Below, piece by piece: positions 1 to 6,354 of a DNA stretch of 13,076 nt. The stretch lies in contig CBDUST010000109.1 of assembly GCA_965369945.1 (NCBI GenBank), positions 1 to 13,076 on the forward strand, read 5' to 3'. Each line of letters starts with the position of its first letter. Positions within the stretch are counted from its first letter, which is position 1. Source of the stretch: JADFNO01 sp965369945. GTDB taxonomy: Bacteria > Planctomycetota > Phycisphaerae > Phycisphaerales > SM1A02. Under the pieces are notes generated by a model, which saw nothing but the letters and a program-made list of their open reading frames with translations, had not been told where the DNA came from and did not search any database. The position numbers and the translations under genes were made by a program.

Positions 1-718
1 CGCTGTGCGCACCAGACCAATCGGACATTAGTTCGTTGAGTTGCTCCGCCAGTGCGTCACCATCGACAGCGCCGGCAGCGGTGATAATCGAGCCGGCCGG
101 TGTGCAGCGCTTCGCCCACGCAGTACGCAGATCCTGGATTGAGCATCCTTCCAAGACAGCCCGTTCCCCAAGCCCGTGTCGATTGAAGGGAGGAGGCAGG
201 TGGCGATCGCGCAATCGGAGCATCACCGACCGTTGCGGTTCGTCCTCCAGTGAGTCGAGCGATTGAAGGCAAAGGCGACGCACGGCTTCAAGGGCGTCAT
301 CCGGGATTGCGGGCTCGCAGAGCATCGCTGTGAGCAGCGGCAGCGATTCAGCGAGTCTGTTGTCCAGTACAACCGAGCCGAGTCGAAGGTGATGGGTAAG
401 CACCTGACTGGAGCGCTGCACACCGAGGCGGTCCAGCGCATCGCTGTGATGGCGGCTAGACAAGCCGCCCGCCCCGCGAAAGACCAGTTCACTGAGCATC
501 GCCGCCTGACCATCGCCGTCAGGTGAATCCGTGGCCGACCCGACCGGAACGAGCCAACTCATTGCACAGGAGGAGACGTTGGGGATCGGCTCGACGACCA
601 AGGTCGCGCCGCATCCGAGATTGATCGTGCGGATGCCGGTCATGACGGGCGACGCATCATAGGCGATGGACGGCTGAGGAACGGGCCGGAACTCAGCGAG
701 ACTCCGAACTCGGGTCAT
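1..718 (-). CDS. M16-family peptidase homologue lacking the zinc motif (3' end outside window)
   Basis: An uninterrupted reading frame runs from an ATG at 718 to the left window edge (239 codons seen; the rest is missing). After about 25 leader residues it has the look of an M16 (insulinase/processing-peptidase) N-terminal domain: a strand with GATLVVEPIPN (residues 37-47), then SWLVPVGSATDSPDGDGQ, then a helix aligning with the family's GLAHFLEHMLFKGT. Here that helix reads GQAAMLSELVFRGA (70-83), so both histidines and the glutamate of HxxEH are replaced by Ala73, Ser76 and Glu77. It is therefore probably the non-catalytic member of an M16 pair; an active partner would be expected nearby, to the left. 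An in-frame stop lies two codons upstream of the ATG, so the start cannot be earlier; no clear ribosome-binding site is visible, and Met26 is an alternative start. The family call is from motif layout only. Confidence 0.72.
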   Translation of the reverse strand, partial: MTRVRSLAEFRPVPQPSIAYDASPVMTGIRTINLGCGATLVVEPIPNVSSCAMSWLVPVGSATDSPDGDGQAAMLSELVFRGAGGLSSRHHSDALDRLGVQRSSQVLTHHLRLGSVVLDNRLAESLPLLTAMLCEPAIPDDALEAVRRLCLQSLDSLEDEPQRSVMLRLRDRHLPPPFNRHGLGERAVLEGCSIQDLRTAWAKRCTPAGSIITAAGAVDGDALAEQLNELMSDWSGAHS

Positions 719-887
719 GGTTCAACGGCTTCGCGCCAGGTCGTCACCACCGATAATCCGCTGCAACCCGTACGGCCGGAACCGATCTTGCCGGAAAAAC
801 CGATCCGGGATGATGGGTGGCGGCGATTCTTCCGTTGAGAAGAGGAACTGCGCAGATCTAGCGCGCACTATCGGACCTGTTCAATCA

Positions 888-1373
888 ATGCGCACCTTGC
901 TGAACATCTTGGTTGCCTTGACTTTTGTCGCGATTGGTGTCGTCGTGGTGATGAGTCGCCAGGCGGACACAATCCAGAAGAATCAGATCAAGACGACCAA
1001 GGCGGAAGTCCTTCGCTTCCAGCGTCAGATCACGCTGCAGGCGACAGTGGCTGACGTCGAACTGACTGCCGAAGGGTTTCCCGTCACCATCGATCCGAAG
1101 TGGTTCCAGGACCATTTGCCGCACAATCCATTACTCGAGATTGGTCGTCCGTGGGTTGAGATCGCCGGTTGGGAGGAACGGTCACTGCTCCACCCTATCG
1201 ATTTGGCTGTTCGTGACGCCGCGGGCACCCAGTTCTGGTACAGCCCGTACAAGGGTATCGTACGAGCCCGAGTACCCGCTGACATTTCAGATGAAAGAGC
1301 GCTCAAGATCTACAACCACGTAAACGGTAGCGGGCTGATGCACATATTCAGCCGGATCGCTCCAGAGCGTTAG
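888..1373 (+). CDS. Membrane-anchored protein of unknown function
   Basis: 161 residues. An N-terminal hydrophobic helix (about residues 4-22, LLNILVALTFVAIGVVVVM) is followed by a polar, probably helical stretch (SRQADTIQKNQIKTTKAEV) and a soluble domain of about 110 residues rich in Trp and Pro (for example GRPWVEIAGWEE and FWYSPYKGIVRARV). This layout fits a single-pass inner-membrane protein with its bulk outside, loosely like a pseudopilin, but there is no prepilin cleavage site. I do not recognise the family. The frame stays open upstream to 717, but the added 57 residues are basic and low in hydrophobic character and would bury the membrane anchor, so the ATG at 888 is preferred although no good ribosome-binding site precedes it. 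It is transcribed divergently from the M16-like gene (169 bp between starts) and convergently with dapB. Confidence 0.65.
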   Translation: MRTLLNILVALTFVAIGVVVVMSRQADTIQKNQIKTTKAEVLRFQRQITLQATVADVELTAEGFPVTIDPKWFQDHLPHNPLLEIGRPWVEIAGWEERSLLHPIDLAVRDAAGTQFWYSPYKGIVRARVPADISDERALKIYNHVNGSGLMHIFSRIAPER

Positions 1374-1381
1374 GAAGAAAT

Positions 1382-1400
1382 ACCGTTGCTCGTAAACGGT
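1382..1400 (-). terminator. Hairpin between convergent genes, likely dapB terminator
   Basis: ACCGTT (1382-1387) and AACGGT (1395-1400) form a perfect 6-bp stem with a 7-base loop. Read on the minus strand it lies 7 bases after the dapB stop and is followed by ATTTCTTCC, a weak T-rich tail. The short stem and imperfect tail make this a modest call; it may also serve the converging plus-strand gene. Confidence 0.45.
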
Positions 1401-1407
1401 GCCGACG

Positions 1408-2106
1408 CTATCGCCCGACAGGCTCAAACGTCTGCTCGATCGTGTACCGACCGGGCTCTTGCCCGTGAAGCCAAGCCGCCAGCCGTAGCGCACCGCGAGC
1501 GAACAAGTCTCGATCCGTGGCAATGTGATGGAACTTGATCCGTTCGTCGGGGGCACAAAATTCAATAATATGTTCGCCGACGATATCGCCCGATCGAATC
1601 GAATGAATCTGATCCGCAGTGAGGTCAACCCCGGCCTTGCGTCGCATCTGGTCAGCGATCCGTAGGGCGGTTCCGGACGGCGCGTCCACTTTGTGGATGT
1701 GATGATGTTCGGTCAGATTCACGTCGTATCCATTGCCCAACAGTCGAGCGGCCTCGGCCACGAGACTGGTGAATACAGCCACGCCGATCGACGTGTTGGG
1801 CGCGACCATCACAGATACGTGGCGCGTCGCAACCTCAATGATATCTAGTGTTTGCTGCGATAAGCCGGTTGTGCCGATCAGTAGCGCCGCCCCATGATTC
1901 GTGGCTATGGTGACGGCGTCGGATGTGCCTTGGTCACTGGAGAAATCGATGACCACATCAACCGCGGCGCTGGGGTCAACGGACGTGTCGAACCGCTCAT
2001 CCTGGTCGATCGCCCCAACGAGTTCGAACCGCGCATCAGCTCGCGCCAATGTGCAGATTCGTGTCCCCATGCGCCCCGCTGCGCCATGAACGACGAGCCG
2101 AATCAT
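1408..2106 (-). CDS. dapB: 4-hydroxy-tetrahydrodipicolinate reductase
   Basis: Reduces the cyclic product of aspartate semialdehyde and pyruvate with NAD(P)H, in the cytoplasmic pathway to diaminopimelate and lysine. The 232-residue protein has the full DapB layout. The dinucleotide-binding loop GAAGRMG is at 8-14. IDFS (53-56) and GTTG (78-81) come next, then APNTSIGV (102-109). The catalytic/substrate motif EHHHIHKVDAPSGTA spans 133-147, in which His135 and Lys139 align with E. coli His159 and Lys163. It is somewhat shorter than the E. coli enzyme (about 270 residues), with a compact N-terminal half, but no core motif is lost. The ATG at 2106 is preceded by AAGGA nine bases upstream on the coding strand. 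It stands alone, divergent from the histone-like gene, with no other lysine-pathway gene in the window. Confidence 0.95.
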   Translation of the reverse strand: MIRLVVHGAAGRMGTRICTLARADARFELVGAIDQDERFDTSVDPSAAVDVVIDFSSDQGTSDAVTIATNHGAALLIGTTGLSQQTLDIIEVATRHVSVMVAPNTSIGVAVFTSLVAEAARLLGNGYDVNLTEHHHIHKVDAPSGTALRIADQMRRKAGVDLTADQIHSIRSGDIVGEHIIEFCAPDERIKFHHIATDRDLFARGALRLAAWLHGQEPGRYTIEQTFEPVGR

Positions 2107-2264
2107 GGTGACTTGTCCTTATTGAACTGGCGTTCAGTGACTATTTCTGTCAAGATACTTCCGATCAGAGTCCGATAGATTACAAAATTCAATTGGCGGT
2201 CGGTCCGCCAGCCTCGGTTCGCGCTGACATCTCCGACACCTTAGCGTCACAGGAGGTTCTACAC
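2107..2264. promoter_or_regulatory. Divergent control region of dapB and the histone-like gene
   Basis: This 158-bp gap carries the starts of two divergent genes. It contains a small inverted repeat, TGAAC-TGGC-GTTCA (2123-2136), just upstream of dapB, and an AT-rich patch around 2150-2192 suitable for a rightward promoter. I could not assign convincing -35/-10 boxes. The histone-like gene's ribosome-binding site AGGAGG is at 2251-2256. Confidence 0.3.
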
Positions 2265-2588
2265 ATGGCTCGAAAGAAACGCGCCACGAAGAAGAGGGCC
2301 GGCAAAAAGCGCACGGCCCGCAAGACAACTCGTAAGAAGGCTACTCGTAAGAAGGCTACCCGCAAGAAGACTCGCAAGAAGGCCACGCGCAAGAAGAAGA
2401 CTCGCAAGAAGGCCACACGCAAGAAGAAGACTCGCAAGAAGGCCACGCGTAAGAAGAAGACTCGTAAGAAGGCCACACGTAAGAAGGCCACTCGTAAGAA
2501 GGCGACTCGCCGCAAGAAGACTCGCAAGAAGGCCGCCAAGAAGACGACTCGTAAGAAGACCAGAAGGCGCCGCAAGAAGAAGGCGTAG
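2265..2588 (+). CDS. Histone H1-like lysine/arginine-rich DNA-binding protein
   Basis: 107 residues made almost only of Lys, Arg, Thr and Ala. After a short head (MARKKRATKKRAGKKRTARK) the chain is a run of TRKK-type units, including three exact copies of the decapeptide TRKKKTRKKA at residues 41-70, and ends RRRRKKKA. Such proteins resemble the C-terminal tail of eukaryotic histone H1 and bacterial Hc-type proteins and are expected to be disordered, to neutralise DNA charge and to compact the nucleoid. The ATG at 2265 is chosen because a perfect AGGAGG lies 8 bases upstream; the frame could extend to a TTG at 2193, but the added 24 residues are of quite different composition. The gene stands alone and ends in a good terminator, consistent with strong monocistronic expression. 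The repeated units make it prone to length change by slippage or recombination. Confidence 0.88.
   Translation: MARKKRATKKRAGKKRTARKTTRKKATRKKATRKKTRKKATRKKKTRKKATRKKKTRKKATRKKKTRKKATRKKATRKKATRRKKTRKKAAKKTTRKKTRRRRKKKA
2385..2474 (+). repeat. Three tandem 30-bp repeats inside the histone-like gene
   Basis: Three adjacent 30-bp copies (2385-2414, 2415-2444, 2445-2474) each encode the same decapeptide, TRKKKTRKKA. They differ only at a few third codon positions (for example ACG/ACA and CGC/CGT). Shorter TRKKA units flank them from 2328 to about 2561. Confidence 0.85.
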
Positions 2589-2641
2589 ATTGCACAGCCG
2601 GCGTTGCGAGCGTCGGTGCATCTGGTTTGTATTCAACCCGC

Positions 2642-2671
2642 AGAGGGCCGGCTCAACAGCCGGTCCTTTTT
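2642..2671 (+). terminator. Rho-independent terminator of the histone-like gene
   Basis: GGGCCGGCT (2645-2653), loop CAAC, and AGCCGGTCC (2658-2666) form a 9-bp stem with one G-T pair, directly followed by TTTTT (2667-2671). The 5' flank AGA can also pair with the first T bases. It lies 54 bp after the stop codon; a weaker imperfect hairpin (2591-2620) sits between them. Confidence 0.88.
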
Positions 2672-2796
2672 ATTGACCCGGACGGGGGGCATCAAACCCT
2701 AGCCCACAGGTCTCCCGCTACGGTTATGCCCCTGCTAAGATCGGGAGCGTCGGCTGTGGACAAACCACTGCTGGCAGGTGCAAGAGGATTGTCACC

Positions 2797-3063
2797 ATGA
2801 CGCACATCATTGCCGAACCCTGTATCGGCACCAAGGACAGCTCATGCGTGGATGTGTGTCCCGTTGACTGCATCCATCCGACGAAGGATGAGGCGGAATT
2901 CCAGGATGCGGAGTTGTTGTATATCGATCCGGAAACGTGCATCGACTGCGGACTGTGCGTCGACGAGTGCCCAGTGCAGGCAATCTTTCCGGAAGAGGAC
3001 CTCCCCGAGGAGTGGAAGCACTATCTTCAGATCAATACGGAGTGGTACCAGAAGCAAGCGTAG
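2797..3063 (+). CDS. fdxA: 7Fe-type ferredoxin (3Fe-4S and 4Fe-4S)
   Basis: A small acidic cytoplasmic electron carrier of 88 residues. The cysteine spacing is that of Azotobacter-type ferredoxin I. Cys9, Cys17 and Cys58 fit the 3Fe-4S cluster (first motif C-x7-C-x3-C-P). Cys21, Cys48, Cys51 and Cys54 fit the 4Fe-4S cluster (C-x2-C-x2-C-x3-C-P with Cys58). Cys25 matches the extra free cysteine known next to the 4Fe-4S cluster in that family. The tail (EEDLPEEWKHYLQINTEWY) matches the usual C-terminal extension. An AGAGGA sits 8 bases before the ATG. Its redox partner is not evident, as neighbours are unrelated. It converges with the minus-strand gene 22 bp downstream. Confidence 0.93.
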   Translation: MTHIIAEPCIGTKDSSCVDVCPVDCIHPTKDEAEFQDAELLYIDPETCIDCGLCVDECPVQAIFPEEDLPEEWKHYLQINTEWYQKQA

Positions 3064-3085
3064 ATCGTGAAGCTGAGTGTGGCAG

Positions 3086-3511
3086 CTAGGCCGCTGACGA
3101 ATTCTCAGCGTCGTCGTCATCACTTTCGCTGATCTTGTTCACGCCGCTGGGCGAGTCCGGCCGCTCGGTCCAATCTACCACGCGCTCCGAGAGATTCAGT
3201 TCACTGGCCAGCGTCTTGCGATATCCCAGCTTGCGGATGATCTCCAACACGTCGGTCCACGTTGGGAAAGTCAGGTCGTTGACACGCTTGAACGTGTCGA
3301 TGGCCATCACAAACATGAACTGCTCTTGGGTCATCTCCCCTTCGTCCGCGGCGCGCATGAAATCGGTCCGGCGTCGTCCGGGACCACGGCGGCGCTCCAA
3401 GTTCGTTGCAGATCCAGCTTGCTCCAACGTTCGTCGGTCAAGCCCACCTCGCCGATCCATCACGCCTTCGGTGCGACTTGGCTTTTGCTTTCTCTGTTTG
3501 GGCCCGGTCAT
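3086..3511 (-). CDS. Basic, partly disordered protein of unknown function
   Basis: 141 residues. The N-terminal third is strongly basic, with two arginine patches (RRGGLDRR, 20-27, and ERRRGPGRRRTDF, 39-51). A compact, probably helical domain follows (about 60-112: MTQEQFMFVMAIDTF, then DLTFPTWTDVLEIIRKLGY), and the tail is acidic (SESDDDDAEN). The start is supported by AAGGAG six bases upstream of the ATG on the coding strand. The central domain looks like a conserved family rather than chance coding, but I cannot name it. The charged ends suggest nucleic-acid or protein contacts; this is inference only. It is divergent from the membrane-protein pair to its right (113 bp between starts) and convergent with the ferredoxin gene. 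Confidence 0.75.
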   Translation of the reverse strand: MTGPKQRKQKPSRTEGVMDRRGGLDRRTLEQAGSATNLERRRGPGRRRTDFMRAADEGEMTQEQFMFVMAIDTFKRVNDLTFPTWTDVLEIIRKLGYRKTLASELNLSERVVDWTERPDSPSGVNKISESDDDDAENSSAA

Positions 3512-3624
3512 GTTCCGCTCCTTCGGTCAACGCCCTACACTACGTGCCGTTAGGCTGGCCCGCGAAGCCTCTACCGTGCCCCTTTTTGGGCAAGAGAATC
3601 AGCCTCGATTAAGACACGCTACCT

Positions 3625-4059
3625 ATGTCCCCCTCGGCCAAATCGGACGCACGATTCACTCCATTCGCTGCTGTGCTGGCCTGGGTTTGGCCCGGACTGG
3701 GACACATCAGTCTCGGTCAACGCAGACGCGGGGCACTGATCATGTTCGGCGTTCTGTTCCTCTTCTTGGGTGGGGTGCTGATCGGAGGGGTTGACGCAGT
3801 CGATCGCCGCGAAGACCCGCTGTGGTTCATGGCCCAGGCTGTGTGCGGGCCGATCGCCTTTGCTGCGGACCTAGCGAATCAGCGCTTGCATAGTGATCCT
3901 CAACGGCGACTGCGTCGCAAGGGCCTGAGTCACGTCAATGAGATCGGCACACTCTTCGCAGCCCTCGCCGGCCTCATGAACCTCGTAGTGATTCTCGACG
4001 CGCTCCATCGTCCGGGTCCGCGGCGTGGTACAGATCGAAGGATCAAAGACGAGCCGTGA
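3625..4059 (+). CDS. Small multi-pass membrane protein, possibly the DUF6677 type
   Basis: 144 residues with about four hydrophobic segments (roughly 12-30, 36-55, 69-85, 106-126) and a charged C-terminus (GPRRGTDRRIKDEP). The N-terminal motif WVWPGLGHISLGQRRRGALIM resembles the GLGHLYLGR-type motif of small planctomycete inner-membrane proteins; from memory I associate it with DUF6677, without being able to check. No catalytic motif is seen. The ribosome-binding site is weak (TAAGA). The stop overlaps the next gene's GTG by four bases (GTGA), so the two are probably translationally coupled and may act together. Confidence 0.72.
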   Translation: MSPSAKSDARFTPFAAVLAWVWPGLGHISLGQRRRGALIMFGVLFLFLGGVLIGGVDAVDRREDPLWFMAQAVCGPIAFAADLANQRLHSDPQRRLRRKGLSHVNEIGTLFAALAGLMNLVVILDALHRPGPRRGTDRRIKDEP

Positions 4060-4307
4060 CCAAACTCCTGGCCTACATCCCGTTCGTCGAACCGATCCAT
4101 GCCTTGCAAGACTGGTGGTACCTGCTGCTGCTTCCACTTGCATTCGGAATCGCCGTGATCTACAAGGCGCTGCGCAGCTCACAGCTCGAACGGTACTGGC
4201 AGCATGTCTTGGTCATGACCGGGCAGATCGTCGCCGCGATGATTGCCTTGGCCTTGGTGTTGGTGGTTCTGGTCCAGGTACTTGTCCCCCTGATCCCCGT
4301 CGAGTAG
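4056..4307 (+). CDS. Small two-helix membrane protein, unknown function
   Basis: 83 residues with two hydrophobic helices (about 19-37 and 52-79) joined by a short basic/polar loop (ALRSSQLERYWQH). It starts at a GTG that overlaps the stop of the upstream membrane-protein gene by four bases, with AAGGA about 14 bases upstream. The overlap and matching membrane character suggest a two-gene operon. The family is not recognised. Only 18 bp separate its stop from the stop of the converging repressor gene. Confidence 0.68.
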   Translation: MTKLLAYIPFVEPIHALQDWWYLLLLPLAFGIAVIYKALRSSQLERYWQHVLVMTGQIVAAMIALALVLVVLVQVLVPLIPVE

Positions 4308-4325
4308 CTGAGCGCATCGGCGTGC

Positions 4326-5111
4326 CTAATCGCCGCCTCGAACTTGCCGCATTACGAACGCGGCCGCGTACATCCCGCCGATCTCTTCGCGGTCAACTAA
4401 CTGAGGCGGGTATTTGTTGTTCAAAGGCTGAAGCCGGATCGTTCGGCCGTCCTCCTCGAAATAGATTCGCTTGAACGTGGTTTCATTATCGCGGAGCAAC
4501 CGGACGAAGCAGTCCGATCCGGACGGTGTGGGAATCGCTGGGGAGAAGACAACGATCTCGCCTTCGGCGTAGTCCGGCTCCATCGAGTCGCCCACGACTC
4601 GGGCGGCGAATGCGTCCGGGTCGGAGACATCCGGGCACAGCACATACTCGTCAGCCACACTGACCGGATAGTCCAGATCGGTAAACTCGCGCGGATAGCC
4701 TGCGGCGACGCTGTTGATCAGCGGTATCTGCCGACCCGTTGGCAGCGGTCCCTCAACATTGCCTGCGCATTGATCCAGCAGTTGCTGAAGCTCGCCGCTG
4801 CGATACAGCTCGTCGAGGCTCTCCCCGCGTCTGGCGGCACCCAGAACCCGCTGGGCGAAGGCATCGCTGGCCGTGACGCGAGCTCGGATTTGTGGCGGCG
4901 TGCTGTCCCATTGAAGGGCGGCCGATAACCGGCCGTCCTCGATGCCTAGGGCAGCCTCGATCAGGCTCACACGCTCGGCAGAGACACGCCGCTGGTCGTT
5001 CTCCATCAACGATAACTGAGGCTTGGAGCAGCCTATAGCCCCAGCTAGGGCCTCCTGCGTCAACCCAGCAGCAAGCCGCTCCTGCCGAATCAATCGGCCG
5101 ATTGTGAGCAT
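4326..5111 (-). CDS. Self-cleaving phage-type repressor (HTH plus S24 peptidase)
   Basis: 261 residues in the cI/LexA layout. An N-terminal HTH of the Cro/cI type covers about 3-59 (LTQEALAGAIGCSKPQLSLME). A linker follows, then a C-terminal S24 peptidase-like domain from about 128. Visible residues are a cleavage-type Ala137-Gly138 (NSVAAGYP), the catalytic serine in VVGDSMEPDY (Ser176) and the catalytic lysine in ETTFKRIYF (Lys214). Ser-Lys spacing (38) is close to that of LexA (37). Such proteins bind operators as dimers and are inactivated by RecA-stimulated self-cleavage after DNA damage. GGGAGG lies 5 bases before the ATG. It faces the packaging operon across a region with a perfect GTTTACA palindrome, its most likely operator, so it probably represses both itself and the rightward genes. 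Cellular LexA is less likely, given the long linker and the phage-like neighbours. Confidence 0.88.
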   Translation of the reverse strand: MLTIGRLIRQERLAAGLTQEALAGAIGCSKPQLSLMENDQRRVSAERVSLIEAALGIEDGRLSAALQWDSTPPQIRARVTASDAFAQRVLGAARRGESLDELYRSGELQQLLDQCAGNVEGPLPTGRQIPLINSVAAGYPREFTDLDYPVSVADEYVLCPDVSDPDAFAARVVGDSMEPDYAEGEIVVFSPAIPTPSGSDCFVRLLRDNETTFKRIYFEEDGRTIRLQPLNNKYPPQLVDREEIGGMYAAAFVMRQVRGGD

Positions 5112-5135
5112 CTGAACCTCCCATCAGGGCAAAAA

Positions 5136-5153
5136 GTTTACAAAAATGTAAAC
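5136..5153. promoter_or_regulatory. Palindromic operator O1, likely bound by the S24 repressor
   Basis: GTTTACA-AAAA-TGTAAAC is a perfect 7-bp inverted repeat with a 4-base spacer, 18 bp in all. It lies 25 bp upstream of the repressor ATG. Size and symmetry are typical of sites for dimeric cI/LexA-like proteins. That this repressor binds here is inference from position. Confidence 0.68.
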
Positions 5154-5170
5154 AAAGGCCCTGCCCTTTT

Positions 5171-5188
5171 GTATCCGTCTGTGTAAAC
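5171..5188. promoter_or_regulatory. Degenerate second operator O2
   Basis: TGTAAAC at 5182-5188 repeats the right arm of the upstream palindrome exactly. The corresponding left arm (GTATCCG, 5171-5177) matches GTTTACA at 4 of 7 positions. The start-to-start distance from the perfect site is 35 bp. It may be a weaker site for the same repressor, facing the rightward genes. Confidence 0.45.
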
Positions 5189-5199
5189 ATTAGCCTTGG

Positions 5200-5217
5200 A
5201 TTTGCAAGATTGCAAAT
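5200..5217. promoter_or_regulatory. Second, unrelated palindrome upstream of the rightward operon
   Basis: ATTTGCAA-GA-TTGCAAAT is a perfect 8-bp inverted repeat with a 2-base centre, 45 bp before the GTG start of the double-HTH gene. Its sequence differs from the GTTTACA sites, so a different protein may bind it; the double-HTH protein, acting on its own promoter, is the simplest candidate. Confidence 0.6.
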
Positions 5218-5261
5218 ATCCGTGCCGCGGTTTCGATCAAGTTCATTTCGGAGGCTGCATC

Positions 5262-5669
5262 GTGACAACACAGGCCATGGCCGAGGCCGGACCCCAAGTT
5301 CATCCTCGCCGGGACGCGGCCGATCGGTTGCTGAACTACGCCGACTACCTTGGCGGGGCCGATCGGGCGCTGCTGCGGGCGATATTCGATCGTGGCCTGT
5401 CGGCAGCGGAATTCGCCCGGGCGATGGGCCAGCCACCGCGCACGGTGCGGCAACGGGTGCAGCGGCTCGTCGAGCGGGTCGGATCCGCCCGTTTCCAGTT
5501 CGTGATGCGCAATCGTTATGCCTGGTCGAGATCACGACGTCAGGTCGCCGAATCGATCTTCCTTCGCCAACTAACGCAACGCCGGACTGCCGCCCGGCTC
5601 GGCATGAGCCTGCACCAAGTCAGACAGGAAGTCGAGCGCATCCAGACCCTCTACGAGTATCAGCGCTAG
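5262..5669 (+). CDS. Double helix-turn-helix regulator, sigma-region-4-like
   Basis: 135 residues with two predicted DNA-binding units. One is at about 34-70 (DRALLRAIFDRGLSAAEFARAMG, then RTVRQRVQRLVERV), resembling sigma-70 region 4. The other is at about 93-127 (QLTQRRTAARLGMSLHQVRQEVERI). No enzyme motif is seen. The GTG at 5262 is chosen because GGAGG lies 7 bases upstream; the frame stays open to a TTG at 5196, but that start would lie before the palindrome and lacks a site, and an ATG at 5277 is a later option. It is the first gene of the rightward set, 25 bp before the ATPase gene. By analogy with the sigma-like late regulators found just before terminase genes in many phages (RinA/ArpU type), it may activate the operon; that role is inferred. 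Confidence 0.72.
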   Translation: MTTQAMAEAGPQVHPRRDAADRLLNYADYLGGADRALLRAIFDRGLSAAEFARAMGQPPRTVRQRVQRLVERVGSARFQFVMRNRYAWSRSRRQVAESIFLRQLTQRRTAARLGMSLHQVRQEVERIQTLYEYQR

Positions 5670-5694
5670 TCCCTTAGCCCGATTGGACGAATCG

Positions 5695-6354
5695 ATGCGA
5701 CGAGTGAAACTCCAGCACAGTGTGGTAACTGCCGTCGAGCCGTCGGAGCGGGTCATGGAAACCGCGGCGATGTTCGGGCTCGGTGTCGACGAACGACGGT
5801 CAATCCAGATCGTCTCGCCCTGTGAAATCCCACTGCCGCCCGGCGGGGTCGTTTTCATCACCGGACCATCGGGTGGAGGAAAGTCGACGCTGCTGCGGCT
5901 CATCGAACAAGAGGCCCGGGCCGACGGCATCTGCGTCATTCGCTTTGACGATCTGCCGGAGCTTGGCGATCGCCCGCTCGTTGACGCTTTCGATATCTCG
6001 CTCGCAGAAACGACAGCCCTCTTGGCGATGGCAGGCCTTGGTGATGCCTTCGTCATGCTTCGCAAACCCTGCGAGCTCAGCGATGGCCAGCGCTACCGTC
6101 TTCGCCTGGCCCAGACGATCGATCTGGCGCAGCGCACCTCATCCAGCGCCGTCATCCTCGCCGACGAGTTTGGCGCGACTTTAGATCGCCAGACCGCGCA
6201 GGTCATCGCGCGCAACGTTCGCCGATGGACACGCAAGACCACCCATACGTTTGTTCCAGCGACGACGCATGATGATCTCCTTGAAGCGTTGGAGCCGGAC
6301 GTACTGGTCTTTAAAGGGCTTGGCGATCAGTTGGAGGTGCTCACACGATGCTGA
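5695..6354 (+). CDS. ABC-type ATPase, partner of the GNAT protein
   Basis: 219 residues, a soluble single ABC nucleotide-binding domain. Motifs in order: Walker A GPSGGGKST (57-65), signature LSDGQ (128-132, in place of LSGGQ), Walker B VILADEF with Asp157 and Glu158, D-loop-like ATLDR (161-165), and switch histidine His192 in ATTHDD. All catalytic residues are present. There is no membrane domain and no permease gene nearby, so transport is unlikely. From memory, COG2401 describes an ABC ATPase fused to an acetyltransferase; here the two halves look split into adjacent genes, with the last 7 bp shared with the acyltransferase gene. The ATG at 5695 is preferred to a TTG at 5683; neither has a strong ribosome-binding site, so coupling to the upstream gene is possible. 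Substrate and role are unknown. Confidence 0.85.
   Translation: MRRVKLQHSVVTAVEPSERVMETAAMFGLGVDERRSIQIVSPCEIPLPPGGVVFITGPSGGGKSTLLRLIEQEARADGICVIRFDDLPELGDRPLVDAFDISLAETTALLAMAGLGDAFVMLRKPCELSDGQRYRLRLAQTIDLAQRTSSSAVILADEFGATLDRQTAQVIARNVRRWTRKTTHTFVPATTHDDLLEALEPDVLVFKGLGDQLEVLTRC

Noticed and set aside
717..887. Upstream extension of the membrane-anchored gene to an ATG at 717
   Set aside because: The added 57 residues are basic and low-complexity, would place the membrane anchor internally, and start on top of the divergent gene's own start codon.
2265..2588. Tandem repeats as a possible CRISPR array
   Set aside because: The repeats are in-frame coding units with no spacers and no cas genes nearby.
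2259..2636. Long minus-strand frames opposite the histone-like gene (Leu/Arg- or Ser-rich repeats)
   Set aside because: They are mirror images of the lysine codon repeats; composition and period follow directly from the plus-strand gene.
3577..3592. TGCCC...GGGCA hairpin with T-rich loop in the gap before the membrane-protein pair
   Set aside because: The stem is only 5 bp, the T bases are in the loop, not after the stem, and no transcript needs to end there between divergent genes.
5196..5261. TTG start for the double-HTH gene
   Set aside because: It would include the ATTTGCAA palindrome in the coding region and has no ribosome-binding site, while GTG at 5262 has GGAGG at 7 bases.
4753..5535. 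260-codon minus-strand frame across the control region
   Set aside because: It overlaps the repressor's first half in another frame, crosses both palindromes and the double-HTH gene, and shows no family motif.
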